Positions 37,901 to 47,304 of a DNA stretch of 64,000 nt are shown here, in pieces. A program made the translations under genes and the position numbers. This DNA comes from Pseudarthrobacter sp. NS4. Its GTDB lineage: Bacteria; Actinomycetota; Actinomycetes; Actinomycetales; Micrococcaceae. Location: the NCBI RefSeq assembly GCF_024758005.1, contig NZ_CP103288.1, positions 1-64,000 of the forward strand, given 5' to 3'. Positions within the stretch are counted from its first letter, which is position 1. Each line of letters opens with the position of its first letter. The notes below the pieces were generated by a model. That model saw only the letters and a list, made by a program, of their open reading frames with translations, was not told where the DNA came from and ran no database searches.

Positions 37901-38613
37901 CTGTGTTGGAGGATCCGGGCGTGCTGCGGGTGGTCATTGCCGAGGACAACTACCTCGTACGCGAGGGGGTCCGTCGTTTGCTGGCGGACTCCGGCGAGAT
38001 CGATGTCGTCGCCTGTACCGGCAACGCGACCGAGTTGCTTGACGCCGTGCGTCGATTCTCCCCCGATTCGGTGCTCACAGACATCCGGATGCCGCCCGGC
38101 CATCATATGGAAGGTATCGAGGCCGCCCTTGCGATACGCGCCGCACACCCGGGCACAGGCGTGGTGGTACTGTCGCAGCACGCCGACGAAAGCTATGCAC
38201 TTGCGCTCTTCGCCGGCGGCTCAGCGGGCCTCGGCTACTTGCTGAAAGATCGCATCGGCGATCTCGAGGACCTCGTGCACGCGCTCCGTGAGGTGCACGC
38301 AGGCGGTTCCGTCATTGACCCACAGATCGTCGACACGCTCGTACGCCGCCGCAGCGTGGACGCGGCTAACCCGCTGTCGGACTTGTCCCCGCGTGAGCTC
38401 GACGTGCTGCGCGAGATGGCACAGGGAAAAACGAACGCAGGCATCGAACAGTCGCTCCACCTCTCGTCCTCCACCGTCGAAAAGCACGTCAACGCCATCT
38501 TCACCAAGCTCCACATACCCGTCACGGGTGTGCACCGTCGTGTTGCCGCGGTGCTCACCTTTCTGCAGAGCGACGGACCTGATGTGACCGCCGAGGAGCA
38601 ATCTCTGCCTTAG
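37897..38613 (+). CDS. NarL/LuxR-family response regulator
   Basis: A 238-residue regulator with a receiver domain (acidic pair Glu16/Asp17, phospho-acceptor Asp62 in LTDIRMPPG) and a C-terminal LuxR-type helix-turn-helix (LSPRELDVLREMAQGKTNAG and SSSTVEKHVNAIF). GTG 37897 overlaps the kinase stop, so the pair is a two-component system. Targets probably include the divergent oxidase operon; this is inference from position. Confidence 0.95.
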   Translation: MTVLEDPGVLRVVIAEDNYLVREGVRRLLADSGEIDVVACTGNATELLDAVRRFSPDSVLTDIRMPPGHHMEGIEAALAIRAAHPGTGVVVLSQHADESYALALFAGGSAGLGYLLKDRIGDLEDLVHALREVHAGGSVIDPQIVDTLVRRRSVDAANPLSDLSPRELDVLREMAQGKTNAGIEQSLHLSSSTVEKHVNAIFTKLHIPVTGVHRRVAAVLTFLQSDGPDVTAEEQSLP

Positions 38614-38788
38614 CTGATGTTGCGATTGACGGTGCACATCCCCACCAGTCACGGCTCCGGCAGAGGTTGTGAACTTCCGGGTTCCGTGAAACGACTGTTC
38701 TTCTTTTTTGACGCGAGACGTACCGTTAGCGGAATCCCAGGTCCGGGCGGCGGGTTCCTGACGAAACGGAAGAAGGGGGCGAAACAGA

Positions 38789-39020
38789 TGACACTCAAAG
38801 ACGAGTGGGACCGGCTTGATTCAGAGACGCTCAGTGGCTTTTGGACAACCCGGGGTGCGTGATGGTGGCCCCGCACTGTCGCTGCCCGAATCCAGCAAAA
38901 TTCGGCAGGACACCTCGATATCGACGAGCATGGCCCAGATGCACCTTTCCCGTGAGGATCCGGATTTTATCCGCGAGAAAGGAACGGGCATGGGTGCACG
39001 GGAAATCAGAGAGGAAGTGC
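38789..39020 (+). pseudogene. Decayed second copy of the 33359-33631 gene
   Basis: The DNA from about 38655 to 39025 is a diverged copy of 33230-33600. ATG 38789 begins MTLKDEWDRLDSET, then a one-base deletion shifts the frame, and further small indels follow; the 3' part still encodes REDPDFIREKGTGMGAREI. Upstream sequence with TTGACG...GTTAGCGGAATCCCAGG is also preserved. This copy can no longer make the protein. Confidence 0.85.
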
Positions 39021-39066
39021 GGTGTGGGGCTTCCAGACTGGCCCTGATCTCATCTGGCAGGGGGTC

Positions 39067-39435
39067 TTATCTGGTGCCGTCTGGCCGCTTGCGCGCGGCG
39101 GCGGAGTCCAGGAACTGCGGTGTTCCGGGACCGATGGGGTTGTCGCTGGTCTGGCCAGAGTGGCTGGGGTGTGGGGTTTGGTTTAGCTGGATCAGGCCGT
39201 CCAACTGGCGCAGAATCCATTCCCTGACGGCCTGTTCTTCCTCCCAGGATTCAACGTAACTCCAGCGGGCCGCGAGTTCATCGCGAAACTCTTCCAGCGT
39301 CTCGCGCTGGATGCCGTGCCGGAACTGATCGGCGATGGATGCACGAGCCTGACGACGCTGCTCATCGCTCCAGCGTTCGGGTGGAACGATGGTTCCTGTT
39401 CCGTCGCGGATCACGGCACGGGGACGTTGATTCAT
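39067..39435 (-). CDS. Hypothetical acidic/charged 122-residue protein
   Basis: No family recognised. ATG 39435 starts MNQRPRAVIRDGTGTIVPPE, followed by a helical region with many Arg and Glu (RWSDEQRRQARASIADQF, LEEFRDELAARWSYVESWEE). The in-frame reading extends upstream to 39549, so the true start is uncertain, and no clear ribosome-binding site favours either. The last 30 residues are low complexity. Confidence 0.5.
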   Translation of the reverse strand: MNQRPRAVIRDGTGTIVPPERWSDEQRRQARASIADQFRHGIQRETLEEFRDELAARWSYVESWEEEQAVREWILRQLDGLIQLNQTPHPSHSGQTSDNPIGPGTPQFLDSAAARKRPDGTR

Positions 39436-39934
39436 CGGCAGCACTGGATCTGTCCTTCCGGGTTTAGTTTGACCTGGCAGATCAGGTATCGGTCCCAGTA
39501 TGGCCGCTGCCTTCAGCCTCAGAAAACCCGCGCCGGCAGCTACATCCATCCAGGCGTCATACGTGAGTACCCCGCCCTTCCCGACCTGTCGACGGTGGCT
39601 GCCAGACGATGTCCTGTGGCGGCTGCCAGTCAGGCACAGGGCCGAGCGGCCCCGCTATCGGTCCAAATTCGGGAGCTTCAGGACGGGAAGAAGCTTGCCA
39701 TGAGGGACAGTCCGTGGGAAGCCGCGGCTCCGGCTCCGTCAGCAACCACCAGCTTTCCTATGTCGTCTTCTTCATGGGGCTTGAAGCAGATTGGCTGCTC
39801 TCCTGCCTCCCGGTGGAAGAACTGTGGATCGGGGCCGGGAACAGGCTGATAATGAACGCACGGCCAGTCCCGCGCCGACCGGTTCCCCAGGCCTTGGCGG
39901 GCACCGCACGTACTTCCGGCGGGAGGAAGGTTCC
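39436..39934. other. Gap without a supported gene
   Basis: About 500 bases between the hypothetical gene and the DUF3040 gene. Minus-strand readings here are Pro-rich and continue broken toward the hypothetical gene (a segment with TYDAWMDVAAGAGF), which suggests gene remains with frameshifts, but I cannot name a family. Confidence 0.3.
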
Positions 39935-40216
39935 ATGGCGCTGTCCGATGAAGAGCGCAGGCGACTTGAAAAGCTTGAACAGGACCTGGCGGCAAGCGAT
40001 CCGGACCTGGCCCGGGAACTGCAGTCCGGATTGCCCGGTAGCGGGGCTGCGGCCCGCCCTGTTTACGCCATCTTGGCCGCTTTAGCCGGCTTCGCGCTGA
40101 TCATCGTGGGGATCGTCACGCGGCTTACGGTCACCGGCGTCGTTGGATTCCTGCTGATGGGGGCAGGCGTTTACTGGTTCCTTAGCGCCCTCCATTGGCG
40201 GGACAGGACCAGGTAG
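39935..40216 (+). CDS. DUF3040 small membrane protein
   Basis: A 93-residue protein with GGAGGAAGG before ATG 39935. The N-terminus MALSDEERRRLEKLEQDLAA and two membrane helices near the C-terminus (AILAALAGFALIIVGIV and GVVGFLLMGAGVYWFLSA) are typical of DUF3040, a widespread actinobacterial family of unknown function. Its stop codon lies inside a 20-bp tandem duplication. Confidence 0.88.
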   Translation: MALSDEERRRLEKLEQDLAASDPDLARELQSGLPGSGAAARPVYAILAALAGFALIIVGIVTRLTVTGVVGFLLMGAGVYWFLSALHWRDRTR

Positions 40217-40237
40217 GGCGGGACAGGACCAGGTAGG
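40198..40237. repeat. 20-bp tandem duplication across the DUF3040 stop codon
   Basis: The unit GCGGGACAGGACCAGGTAGG occurs twice in a row, with the first copy containing the stop codon. It looks like a recent slippage duplication. Confidence 0.85.
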
Positions 40238-40404
40238 CTGCCACGACCGGCAGCGCAGTCAAGATTCGTGGGCGGCAGCGACGCTGAACCTGCGTGGCGG
40301 ACCGAAACCCACGGCAGGCCGGCCCCGCACGCACTGTTCCCCCCGGCAATCAGGAACGTATCCTGAGGACGTCAATCATAACCATGTCACCCAGGAGGCA
40401 GTCG

Positions 40405-40590
40405 ATGACCATTCCGCCGCCACCGGAACCGGGACCGTTTCCCCCCGGACCGGGCCGCCCCGGGACACCGGACCCGACGTTCCCCGTTCCGCCGTCACCG
40501 TTTCCCGATCCGAACCCGGCTCCCGATCCCTTACCCGTACCCGACCCAGGGCCGGTACCGCCGCGCCCGGACCCCACCCGCACACCATAG
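40405..40590 (+). CDS. Extremely proline-rich 61-residue protein
   Basis: ATG 40405 follows AGGAGG with six-base spacing. Thirty of 61 residues are Pro, arranged in PDP/PNP/PVPDPGP-like repeats. No signal peptide or membrane segment is seen. Function is unknown. The good ribosome-binding site supports a real gene, but low complexity keeps confidence moderate. Confidence 0.5.
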   Translation: MTIPPPPEPGPFPPGPGRPGTPDPTFPVPPSPFPDPNPAPDPLPVPDPGPVPPRPDPTRTP

Positions 40591-41003
40591 ACCAGCGGCA
40601 CTCCCCAACGGGGTGACCCGAAGGATTACTTACCGCCGTCCGGTGTCATGAACGACATGGACACGGTTCCAAAGCGGACCAGTCCAGCGGGAAAAGGGCG
40701 GGTGGTCCAGCAGGCAGCATGGCGCCGTTCCCCCGAAAGCTCTACGGTGGCCCCCGGCGCCGCCCCGATAATCTCTCGGCCCCGATCCGGGCCAGGCTCC
40801 TGGCCGATCCCATGGGAACAGTGCCGGCGGAACTGGCCTCCGAGGCGTGCGGGGAAATCATCTGTGCCGAACAGCTGCGGAGTAGGCGTAGGCGTCGGCG
40901 GCGAAAGGCCAAGAGTGTAATCGCGGATCGCGGCATGGAAACACATGCTTTGTCCTACGCTTTTACACGCAGATTTGAAGGTCTTACGTCCTCAAGCGGG
41001 GAC
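40591..41003. other. Gap with a weak open frame
   Basis: A plus-strand frame from ATG 40719 has high-GC third positions and encodes a basic protein with a run of Arg (LRSRRRRRRRKAKS), but it runs into the end of the convergent membrane-protein gene. No family or ribosome-binding site supports it, so it is not called. Confidence 0.3.
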
Positions 41004-41678
41004 TCAACGGGTCACGTCAGGGTTTTTGCCGCGGCGGAGTTGCCGTATCAGCGCCGCCGCAGTCGCTAGCTCTACGCCGTAGACCAGCAGGGGCGGCAAG
41101 TCACCGGTAGTGGCCAGGGCGCCAGCGAAGACCGCGGCCCCACCCAGGTTAAGCCAGCCCGGCCAACGGAGCTCCCGTGGCAGGGTCCCGGAGTTTGCGT
41201 GGCCACGCGCCGGGGCCAGCAAAGCACCACCCAGGGCAGACATACCAGCCAGACTCAGCCACATGTACCCGTGGAACGGCCACATGGGCAGATTCCCTAA
41301 CGCGAAGGCTTCCGGATCCCTGTACCGCGCCTCCAGTTCGACCAGGAACAGGACAGCTCCCGTGGACAGGAGAAGTGCAGCGCTCTGGGCAAGCCGCTGA
41401 CCCGCCAAGGGATCCTGTTTGCCTCCGTCGCTTCCTGTTTTCCAGTGACGGGTGAGCATCACCACCCCAACTGGCAATACAACAGTACCTGCGGCGAAGA
41501 GCAGTTGCTCGGCCTTCCACTGCACGGGATCAGCCTGCAGAATGGCCAATTTGGCCTGCGGATCTCCTTCGATAAACACCCGTGAGATTGGCATAAAGGC
41601 CGCGGCCAGAAACATCACGGATCCCGTGGCCATGACGGCTGCCGACGCTGTTGCATCTCCCCGAATTTTCACGGTCAT
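41004..41678 (-). CDS. Hypothetical multi-span membrane protein
   Basis: A 224-residue protein starting at ATG 41678 (MTVKIRGDATASAAVMATGS). About six membrane helices are visible, and the C-terminus is basic. No family recognised. The in-frame region upstream of 41678 has poor coding character, so it is excluded. Neighbours do not suggest a role. Confidence 0.65.
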   Translation of the reverse strand: MTVKIRGDATASAAVMATGSVMFLAAAFMPISRVFIEGDPQAKLAILQADPVQWKAEQLLFAAGTVVLPVGVVMLTRHWKTGSDGGKQDPLAGQRLAQSAALLLSTGAVLFLVELEARYRDPEAFALGNLPMWPFHGYMWLSLAGMSALGGALLAPARGHANSGTLPRELRWPGWLNLGGAAVFAGALATTGDLPPLLVYGVELATAAALIRQLRRGKNPDVTR

Positions 41679-42337
41679 GGGACGAAGGTAACCCTTCCAA
41701 GCCGGCATGCACAATACTCCGGGCACAGCGGCGGGGATGTGTTTGACCTGCCAGTGGCTGGGTTGTGGCAGCCGGCGCGATTGAGGCCTTCGAGGCCCTC
41801 CGTGCCCACTCAAGTCAGGCGTTGACCTGATGTTCTTGCCGACCCGCCGCAGCACCAGACCTCTCGCCCTTGGGCTTGGGAAGGATGACCTCATACTGAG
41901 GTCGAGGTCGAGGAGTTCGCCATGGAACTCCTCATGACGCAAAGGCGGTCGGGCCCCTGATCCTTACCCTAGCCGCGCTGCACTGCTTGGCGTCTCTTCG
42001 CTAGGTGATTGAGCACGAAGGGTTTTCGCCTCGTCACCAGACAAGGACGGGGAGCTACGCGGAAAATGTGCGGGTTTCCACACAATGCCAGGCGCAGCAT
42101 TGCCCGGGTTCGTCGGCGGGGGCTAGCTTGTGCCCAAATGTAGACGTTCGATTACCGGAGGTTCAGCGGGCAATCTGGTGTCGACCGAGGATTGCGTTCC
42201 TCCACGGCTAAGGACTGAAGATGTCAAAAGCGCGGCCGCGGGTCAATTACTCCGACGCTAACGTATTCTTCCCCGCACACTTACGGACCCGCAGAGCGTT
42301 CTTCCGCTGATGGCTGCTGGCTGATATGGCAAACATG
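41679..42337. other. Non-coding stretch with small inverted repeats
   Basis: No gene is supported. Two short inverted repeats occur close together: GACCTCA/TGAGGTC near 41887-41903 and GAGGAGTTC/GAACTCCTC near 41911-41936. A 29-codon frame at 42221 is too short to call. Confidence 0.4.
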
Positions 42338-42532
42338 ATGTCCCCCAACGTCGCCGTAGTTATACGTGCGCGCCGTGCCGTCTGGTTGCTTGCCTTACCT
42401 TTGCCGGGGACTATATGGGGTGCCGGCCTGGCAGTGGTAAGTCCGCCCGCTACTTGCCCTACTGGACCGGGTTCTTGCTTTTATGACTACCGTCTGATGG
42501 TCCGGGGGTCAGCTCATGCGCCCAGCGGCTAA
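42338..42532 (+). CDS. Possible small protein upstream of the flippase
   Basis: An open frame from the ATG pair at 42335-42340 encodes a basic start, one hydrophobic helix (AVWLLALPLPGTIWGAGLAV) and a Cys-containing tail. Its stop lies within the first codons of the flippase gene, which would allow coupling. It may also be the remnant of a larger gene. No family recognised. Confidence 0.3.
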   Translation: MSPNVAVVIRARRAVWLLALPLPGTIWGAGLAVVSPPATCPTGPGSCFYDYRLMVRGSAHAPSG

Positions 42533-43823
42533 AGTACTCTCTCTTGGGGGCAACACGATCTGGTTGACCGGAGCCCGTGTGGTGCCGATGGTAACGGGTC
42601 TTCTGTTTTGGGCCCTGGCTGCAATTCTCTTGGCCCCGGCTGAGCTCGGTTTAGCTTCCGCGGTCGTGGCGGCGGCGCTGCTGACAGTTCAAATAGGGAT
42701 GCTTGGTGTTGGCCCGGCCATACTGACCCTCCTGCCCGCCGAAACCGATGGGCGTCGGCTGGTAACCACAAGCCTGCTCACTGTAGGGCTCTCATCACTT
42801 ATAGTCGCGACCGGGCTGGTCTTAATAACGCGAGCCCTCGGTCCTGGGGTCGGCCAAGCCTGGGATGATCCATCCGCGGCGGTGGCGTTTTTGGCTGCCG
42901 CTTTTTTCGCTACCACGGCTTACCAACTTGACCATATCCAATCTGCGCAAAGCCAAGCCCATTTGGCGTTGATGCGCAGTTTCCTCCAGAGTCTCGTCCA
43001 GTTGGCGGTTCTGGTTATTTCCCTGGCCGGTGGATACCGCACTCTGAACATCGTTGTCACCGCGGTCGCCACCGGAGCCGCAGCCAGCGTACTTCTTGGA
43101 CTGCTGCAGGTGTACCGTGGCCTTGGTCCCAGGCGGAAAAAAGCCCTGCAGGTTCGGGAAATCCTGAACCTGCTTCGCCCCGCGCTCCGGAATTATCCCC
43201 TTATGCTCTCTGACCGCGCGCCAGGCTACCTGTTGCCTCTCATCATCGCCGCTACACTCAGCGCCTCAGCCACTGCGGCCTGGTACGTGGTCTGGATGCT
43301 GGCAACAGCAGTCTTTTTCGTTCCGCAGTCCGCCGGCTATTCTCTGCAGACTAAGCTCGCAGCCCCCGGCCATCATCCGGGGCTGGTTGTACGGGCGCTT
43401 CGAATCAGCCTCCTACTCACCCTTGCGGCCGGGGGAGTCCTGCTTGGAGCCAGCCGCTTTATCCTGCAATTGCTGGGCTCTCAGTACGCCCCGCATTGGG
43501 TTTTATTTCTCATACTGGTCCCGGCATTGGTCCTGAATTGTGTGACGCAGGTTTACTACGGCGTTTGCCGGGCCCGTGGACATCAGGCGGAAGCAACCGC
43601 CGTCGCAGTCCTGGCAGCAGCCATCGCAGTAGTGCCTGCCAGCGCCGCAGCCCATCTCTACGCGCTACCCGGGGTGTCGGTGCTGTGGCTTGCAGCCCAG
43701 TTAGCAGCAGCACTCGTTGCTGCCTGGCGCCTGCGGAAGATTCACGCCCGCGCAGAAAGTCCAAAAGCAAACGACATCCCTGCGCGTACAGTCGGCAACC
43801 CGGACGAATTGAACACACCCTGA
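42516..43823 (+). CDS. Polysaccharide flippase (Wzx/MATE-like)
   Basis: A 435-residue membrane protein with about twelve helices, beginning SLGGNTIWLTGARVVPMVTG, a pattern of oligosaccharide-lipid flippases of the MVF superfamily. It would move undecaprenyl-linked repeat units across the membrane for exopolysaccharide assembly. No glycosyltransferase or polymerase genes remain beside it, so it is probably the surviving piece of a decayed exopolysaccharide cluster. The gene runs into an IS3 relic. Confidence 0.85.
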   Translation: MRPAAKVLSLGGNTIWLTGARVVPMVTGLLFWALAAILLAPAELGLASAVVAAALLTVQIGMLGVGPAILTLLPAETDGRRLVTTSLLTVGLSSLIVATGLVLITRALGPGVGQAWDDPSAAVAFLAAAFFATTAYQLDHIQSAQSQAHLALMRSFLQSLVQLAVLVISLAGGYRTLNIVVTAVATGAAASVLLGLLQVYRGLGPRRKKALQVREILNLLRPALRNYPLMLSDRAPGYLLPLIIAATLSASATAAWYVVWMLATAVFFVPQSAGYSLQTKLAAPGHHPGLVVRALRISLLLTLAAGGVLLGASRFILQLLGSQYAPHWVLFLILVPALVLNCVTQVYYGVCRARGHQAEATAVAVLAAAIAVVPASAAAHLYALPGVSVLWLAAQLAAALVAAWRLRKIHARAESPKANDIPARTVGNPDELNTP

Positions 43824-44420
43824 TTCGAAGGCGATATGGATCGCGTTGTCCCGCACGCGCCGGTCCTCCCGACGGACTGTTGGATGCCCAGGTCGGTACA
43901 GACGTCGTTGAGCTGTGAGGAGGTGTATTGAGTGCCGCGGTCTGCGTGGAACATGACCCCGGCCGGTCCGCCGCGGAGGATGATAGGCCATGCGCAGCGC
44001 GCGTTCGACCAGGGCGCCGGTCTGCAACGAGTCCATCGCCACCCAATCACGCGCCGGGAGCAGGCATTCCTGACAGCACACAAATCCACCCAACCCTCAT
44101 CGGTGCGCAGGTACGTGATATCCGAGATCCACACTGCATCAAGGGCCCCGGTATCCCACTTCCTGGCCACCAGAACCGGGATCGATGCACCCGGGCCTCA
44201 CCGATTGGCGCTACTGGCCGGAACCGCCGCGGAGATCCCTTCCAGACCCTGTCGGCCCGGCGCGTCGAGGAGACCACAGTCTTCCGGTCTACGGCGGTAC
44301 GGTTCCAGGTCCGGCGGGCTCATACGGACTCTAACGGGACCTACGCAGCACCTGCGATCCAGGCCGCGCTGACCCCGTGTATCCTCCGATGCCTGCGCCG
44401 CTCCAGGCTGCGATGGATGT
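43824..44420 (-). mobile_element. IS3-family transposase relic (orfB, rve domain)
   Basis: On the minus strand, pieces in at least two frames give typical IS3-family OrfB sequence: AVWISDITYLRTDEGWVDLC, CSRRVIGW, then after frameshifts SLQTGALVERALRMA and GVMFHADRGTQYTSSQLN. The DDE aspartates of DITYLRT and HADRGTQY are still there, but frameshifts and truncations on both ends kill the gene. Terminal inverted repeats were not found. Confidence 0.82.
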
Positions 44421-44489
44421 ACAAAGGCAGTGCCGGCACCCCATCCTCACGGATAAAAAGTCCCGGTACTTGGCGTATGGTGCGAGCAG

Positions 44490-45027
44490 CGACCTACGTT
44501 TTGAAGGTGAGGACGAGCTTGGATGCTGCGGTGTTGCCGGCTTCCTTGAAGTTGAGGTCCAGGCCGTTCACTGCTGCTGGAGTCCATGCCAAGTGAGATT
44601 TGTTGGCCGAGTTCACCGGCCAGAACGCTGACGGTCAGCGGAACGTTGTAGTTGGTGTTGGTCGTTGTCGGGCCAAGCGTGCGATGCCGGCACCGAGCGC
44701 CGGATGGTTGCTGTACGTGGTCCCGCCCTCGGTCCAGGTGTCATCAGCGACCAGCTTGATGTTCTGCGTACCTGTCGACCCGTTCGTAGGCGGAGAGGTC
44801 GAACTTCAAGTACGCGACCTCCTCCGGGCTGTTGTCTACGTCCAGCAGGGTACTGGTGCCGTGGTTCGTCGTCCCCGCACCGCTGGACACGTAGCTGTCA
44901 GCGGTGGCAGTGAGCGCTACGGTTTGCCCCTGTCAGATTCACCGTCACCGCCACAGCAGTCGCATCAGCAGCCGGAGACGTATCCGTCACCGTTGGGGGC
45001 GTACCACCACCACCGCCGCCTGCTTCG
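44490..45027 (-). pseudogene. Broken C-terminal extension: Ig-like and CBM96-type region
   Basis: Directly downstream of the secreted protein at 45028-46410, minus-strand sequence in shifting frames still encodes a Gly-rich linker, an Ig-like start (PPTVTDTSPAADATAVAVTV) and a DNRLRE/CBM96-like module (ADSYVSSGAGTTNHGTST, VAYLKFDLS, TWTEGGTTYSNHPALG, AASKLVLTF). Several single-base indels break it. The upstream protein was probably once longer and included this carbohydrate-binding tail. Confidence 0.75.
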
Positions 45028-46410
45028 TCAGGGGGAGTAAAAGTGCCAGTACCGGCTGGTGGCGTTCACATCGGCCAGCACCAGCAGACCGCTGTTGCCC
45101 GTGCCCCGTGCCGAAGCGTTGAGGTTCTGCTTCGTCGACGTCACGTTGTTGACATACTGGTCAGCGTCCACGATACGAGCCGTCTTCGTGGTGGTGAAGC
45201 TGATCGTGTCCAGCGCCGTGGATTTTTCGTAGATCGCACCTCCCGAGCTGGTGCAGACGCCGGCGTTCGTCGTGCCACTGGGCTTCGGATAGGTAGCGAA
45301 GGTACGCAACCTCTGCGTGCTCTCATCAATCAGGACGATCACCCGGTTCGGGCACTCGGCCACAGTCGCGATCGTGTGCGCCGACCAGGTCGTACCACTC
45401 AATGCCAACAGCTGGATCAGCGGCTGGGACGCGGAGGTGAACGAGGTCTTGATAGCGGCGAAAACCCTTCCACCCGAGGAGTCCAGCCACTTCAGGTTCA
45501 TATGGTCATCACCGCTGCGATACCCCTTCACCGCCGCGACAGGAGTGCTCCAGGTGGTCTTCGACGCTCCATCGACGTGGTAGCTCCAGTACATGCCGTC
45601 GGTGGAATCACCGACCTGACGGCTCCACATCACACCCATCTTCCCGTCGAACGCGATCACAGCCGAATTGTCGTCCACAGAGACGTTGCTCAACGATGAA
45701 GGATGCGCGAACGGCGTTCCCCAGGTCTTGCCATCCGTTCCAGTGACGTTCAGATAGATCCGGTTCCCCTGCTGCCACGTCGCCCACACCCGACCGGTCG
45801 AGTCCTTGTCGATGGACAGGGTCTCAACGCGGTGGTCATTGATTTTTGTAGAACTCAGCAGCGAGTACTTCTTTGTACCCGGGTCGTAGCTGTAACGCCG
45901 CATGGTGCTTGGGTAGTTCGGTTCAGCCGGCAGACCGTCGTTAACGAACCGATAGCTCGCCACATGCAATGTCTTCCCGTCCCACAACACGTCATGGTGA
46001 GTGTTCGCCCGCGTTTCCGTCGCCACACCTGTATCGGCCCAGGAGCTCGTCGAGGCATTGAAGCGGAAGATGTGGAAATCCGAGCTGGCAGTGTCCCACA
46101 GGTTCCCCCACCAGATCCCGTCGTTGAACCACAACGCATTCGTCTGCCGCTTCGTACCCGTCGGTGTCCCGGTCCCCGTATGGGACGGGCCCTCGACCCC
46201 GACATCACCCGTAGCAGCCGACGCCGCAACCGGGACCACCAGGCCGGCCAGCGCAACCAGCAGCGCTGTCAGCAGTGCGTGAAGCCGTAGATTCCGCGAC
46301 CCGCGGAGACGAAGACCAGCCGGGCCACCGACTCCCCGTCTTACAAAAAGCTGGGAAGTCCTGGGACCTCGATTGCGCTTGCCCATGTTAGATAGTGGAT
46401 TTTCCAGCAT
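45028..46410 (-). CDS. Secreted BNR/beta-propeller-like protein
   Basis: ATG 46410 has GGGGAG five bases upstream and gives 460 residues with a long signal peptide (HALLTALLVALAGLVVPVAASA). The mature part has repeating beta-strand motifs with Trp and Asp (RVWATWQQGNRIYLNV, MGVMWSRQVGDSTDGMYW, DDHMNLKWLDSSGGRVFAA) resembling BNR/sialidase-type propellers. Such proteins bind or process surface glycans. A related fragment lies near 49690-49900. The gene now ends before a carbohydrate-binding module that is preserved only as a pseudogene. Confidence 0.8.
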   Translation of the reverse strand: MLENPLSNMGKRNRGPRTSQLFVRRGVGGPAGLRLRGSRNLRLHALLTALLVALAGLVVPVAASAATGDVGVEGPSHTGTGTPTGTKRQTNALWFNDGIWWGNLWDTASSDFHIFRFNASTSSWADTGVATETRANTHHDVLWDGKTLHVASYRFVNDGLPAEPNYPSTMRRYSYDPGTKKYSLLSSTKINDHRVETLSIDKDSTGRVWATWQQGNRIYLNVTGTDGKTWGTPFAHPSSLSNVSVDDNSAVIAFDGKMGVMWSRQVGDSTDGMYWSYHVDGASKTTWSTPVAAVKGYRSGDDHMNLKWLDSSGGRVFAAIKTSFTSASQPLIQLLALSGTTWSAHTIATVAECPNRVIVLIDESTQRLRTFATYPKPSGTTNAGVCTSSGGAIYEKSTALDTISFTTTKTARIVDADQYVNNVTSTKQNLNASARGTGNSGLLVLADVNATSRYWHFYSP

Positions 46411-47304
46411 CTTTACTCCCCGGAGTTCAATATCACAGTCAACCCTCAGGTTGTTCAGTGTTAGTGCTGGACGCATCAAAAGCAATCCCCGGTACCCCCT
46501 CTTGTGCTGGTCCTGCAATCCCCTATTGTCATGGGTGGCCGAGACCGTGCCGGGACAGCTGTCCGTCGTCCTGCGGCGCTGTCCGGCCCTTGTCGCCGAG
46601 CCCGATTGCGACGCCGACTGGTACGCGAAGACGGACGATCGCCAGAGGGCGTGGCCGCCCGGCATCGAAGCCAAGGGCAACGTTGACCCTTGGTGAGCGG
46701 ATGCAGACTCAAGATCCCTTGTGGGGTCCTCGCTTGTCGCCATTGTCCCGGGAGAAGTCGTTGGAGTTGCTTCTAACGGATGCGTGAGGATCTCCGGCGA
46801 GTTCAGCTGCGCCAATCGCGGAAATATACAGCTCAATAAGGCGTGCGTCCGCAACGCTATTCCGCGAACGATGAAATCGACGGGACGTCTGGTGTCCCTA
46901 GGGGTTACAAGATCGCAGAAGCCACTAAACATGACATGGTTCCGTCCTTTTTGGTGGCGCGTTTTTATGGCTCGCTGTGGACAACAGAGAGGCTTGTGAT
47001 GAGAGCCTCTTTTGCTTCAACGAGCCTAAAGAGCGTAGGAATCACCGTTTTGCTGTCGCCCAGATTGATACTCCCTTGCCTGGCCATCACCGCCCAGCAC
47101 TTGTCCCCCAATGTGCGAACAGCATCCCACCAGCTATTGTTCTGCCGGGGCTGACTCCTGGTCTCAGGAAACTCTTCAGGAGTCAGCCCAACCCTCTGGC
47201 TACTGGTGCACAAGCCTGAACTACCGGCCGCGCCCGTGGCTCACGCCGCGGGCGCCGTTGCTAAACTGCGGTCCATAAACATGGCCGAACGTGAGGAGGC
47301 CTGA
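46411..47304. other. Gene-poor spacer with a 13-bp inverted repeat
   Basis: No gene is supported in these 894 bases. A perfect inverted repeat GGGCTGACTCCTG (47148-47160) / CAGGAGTCAGCCC (47177-47189) with a 16-nt loop lies about 115 bp before ppk2. It lacks a T-run. The region must hold the ppk2 promoter. Confidence 0.45.

Noticed and set aside
45028..46932. A 634-residue start for the secreted BNR-like protein
   Set aside because: The first 174 residues lack coding character, and ATG 46410 has a good ribosome-binding site followed by a normal signal peptide.
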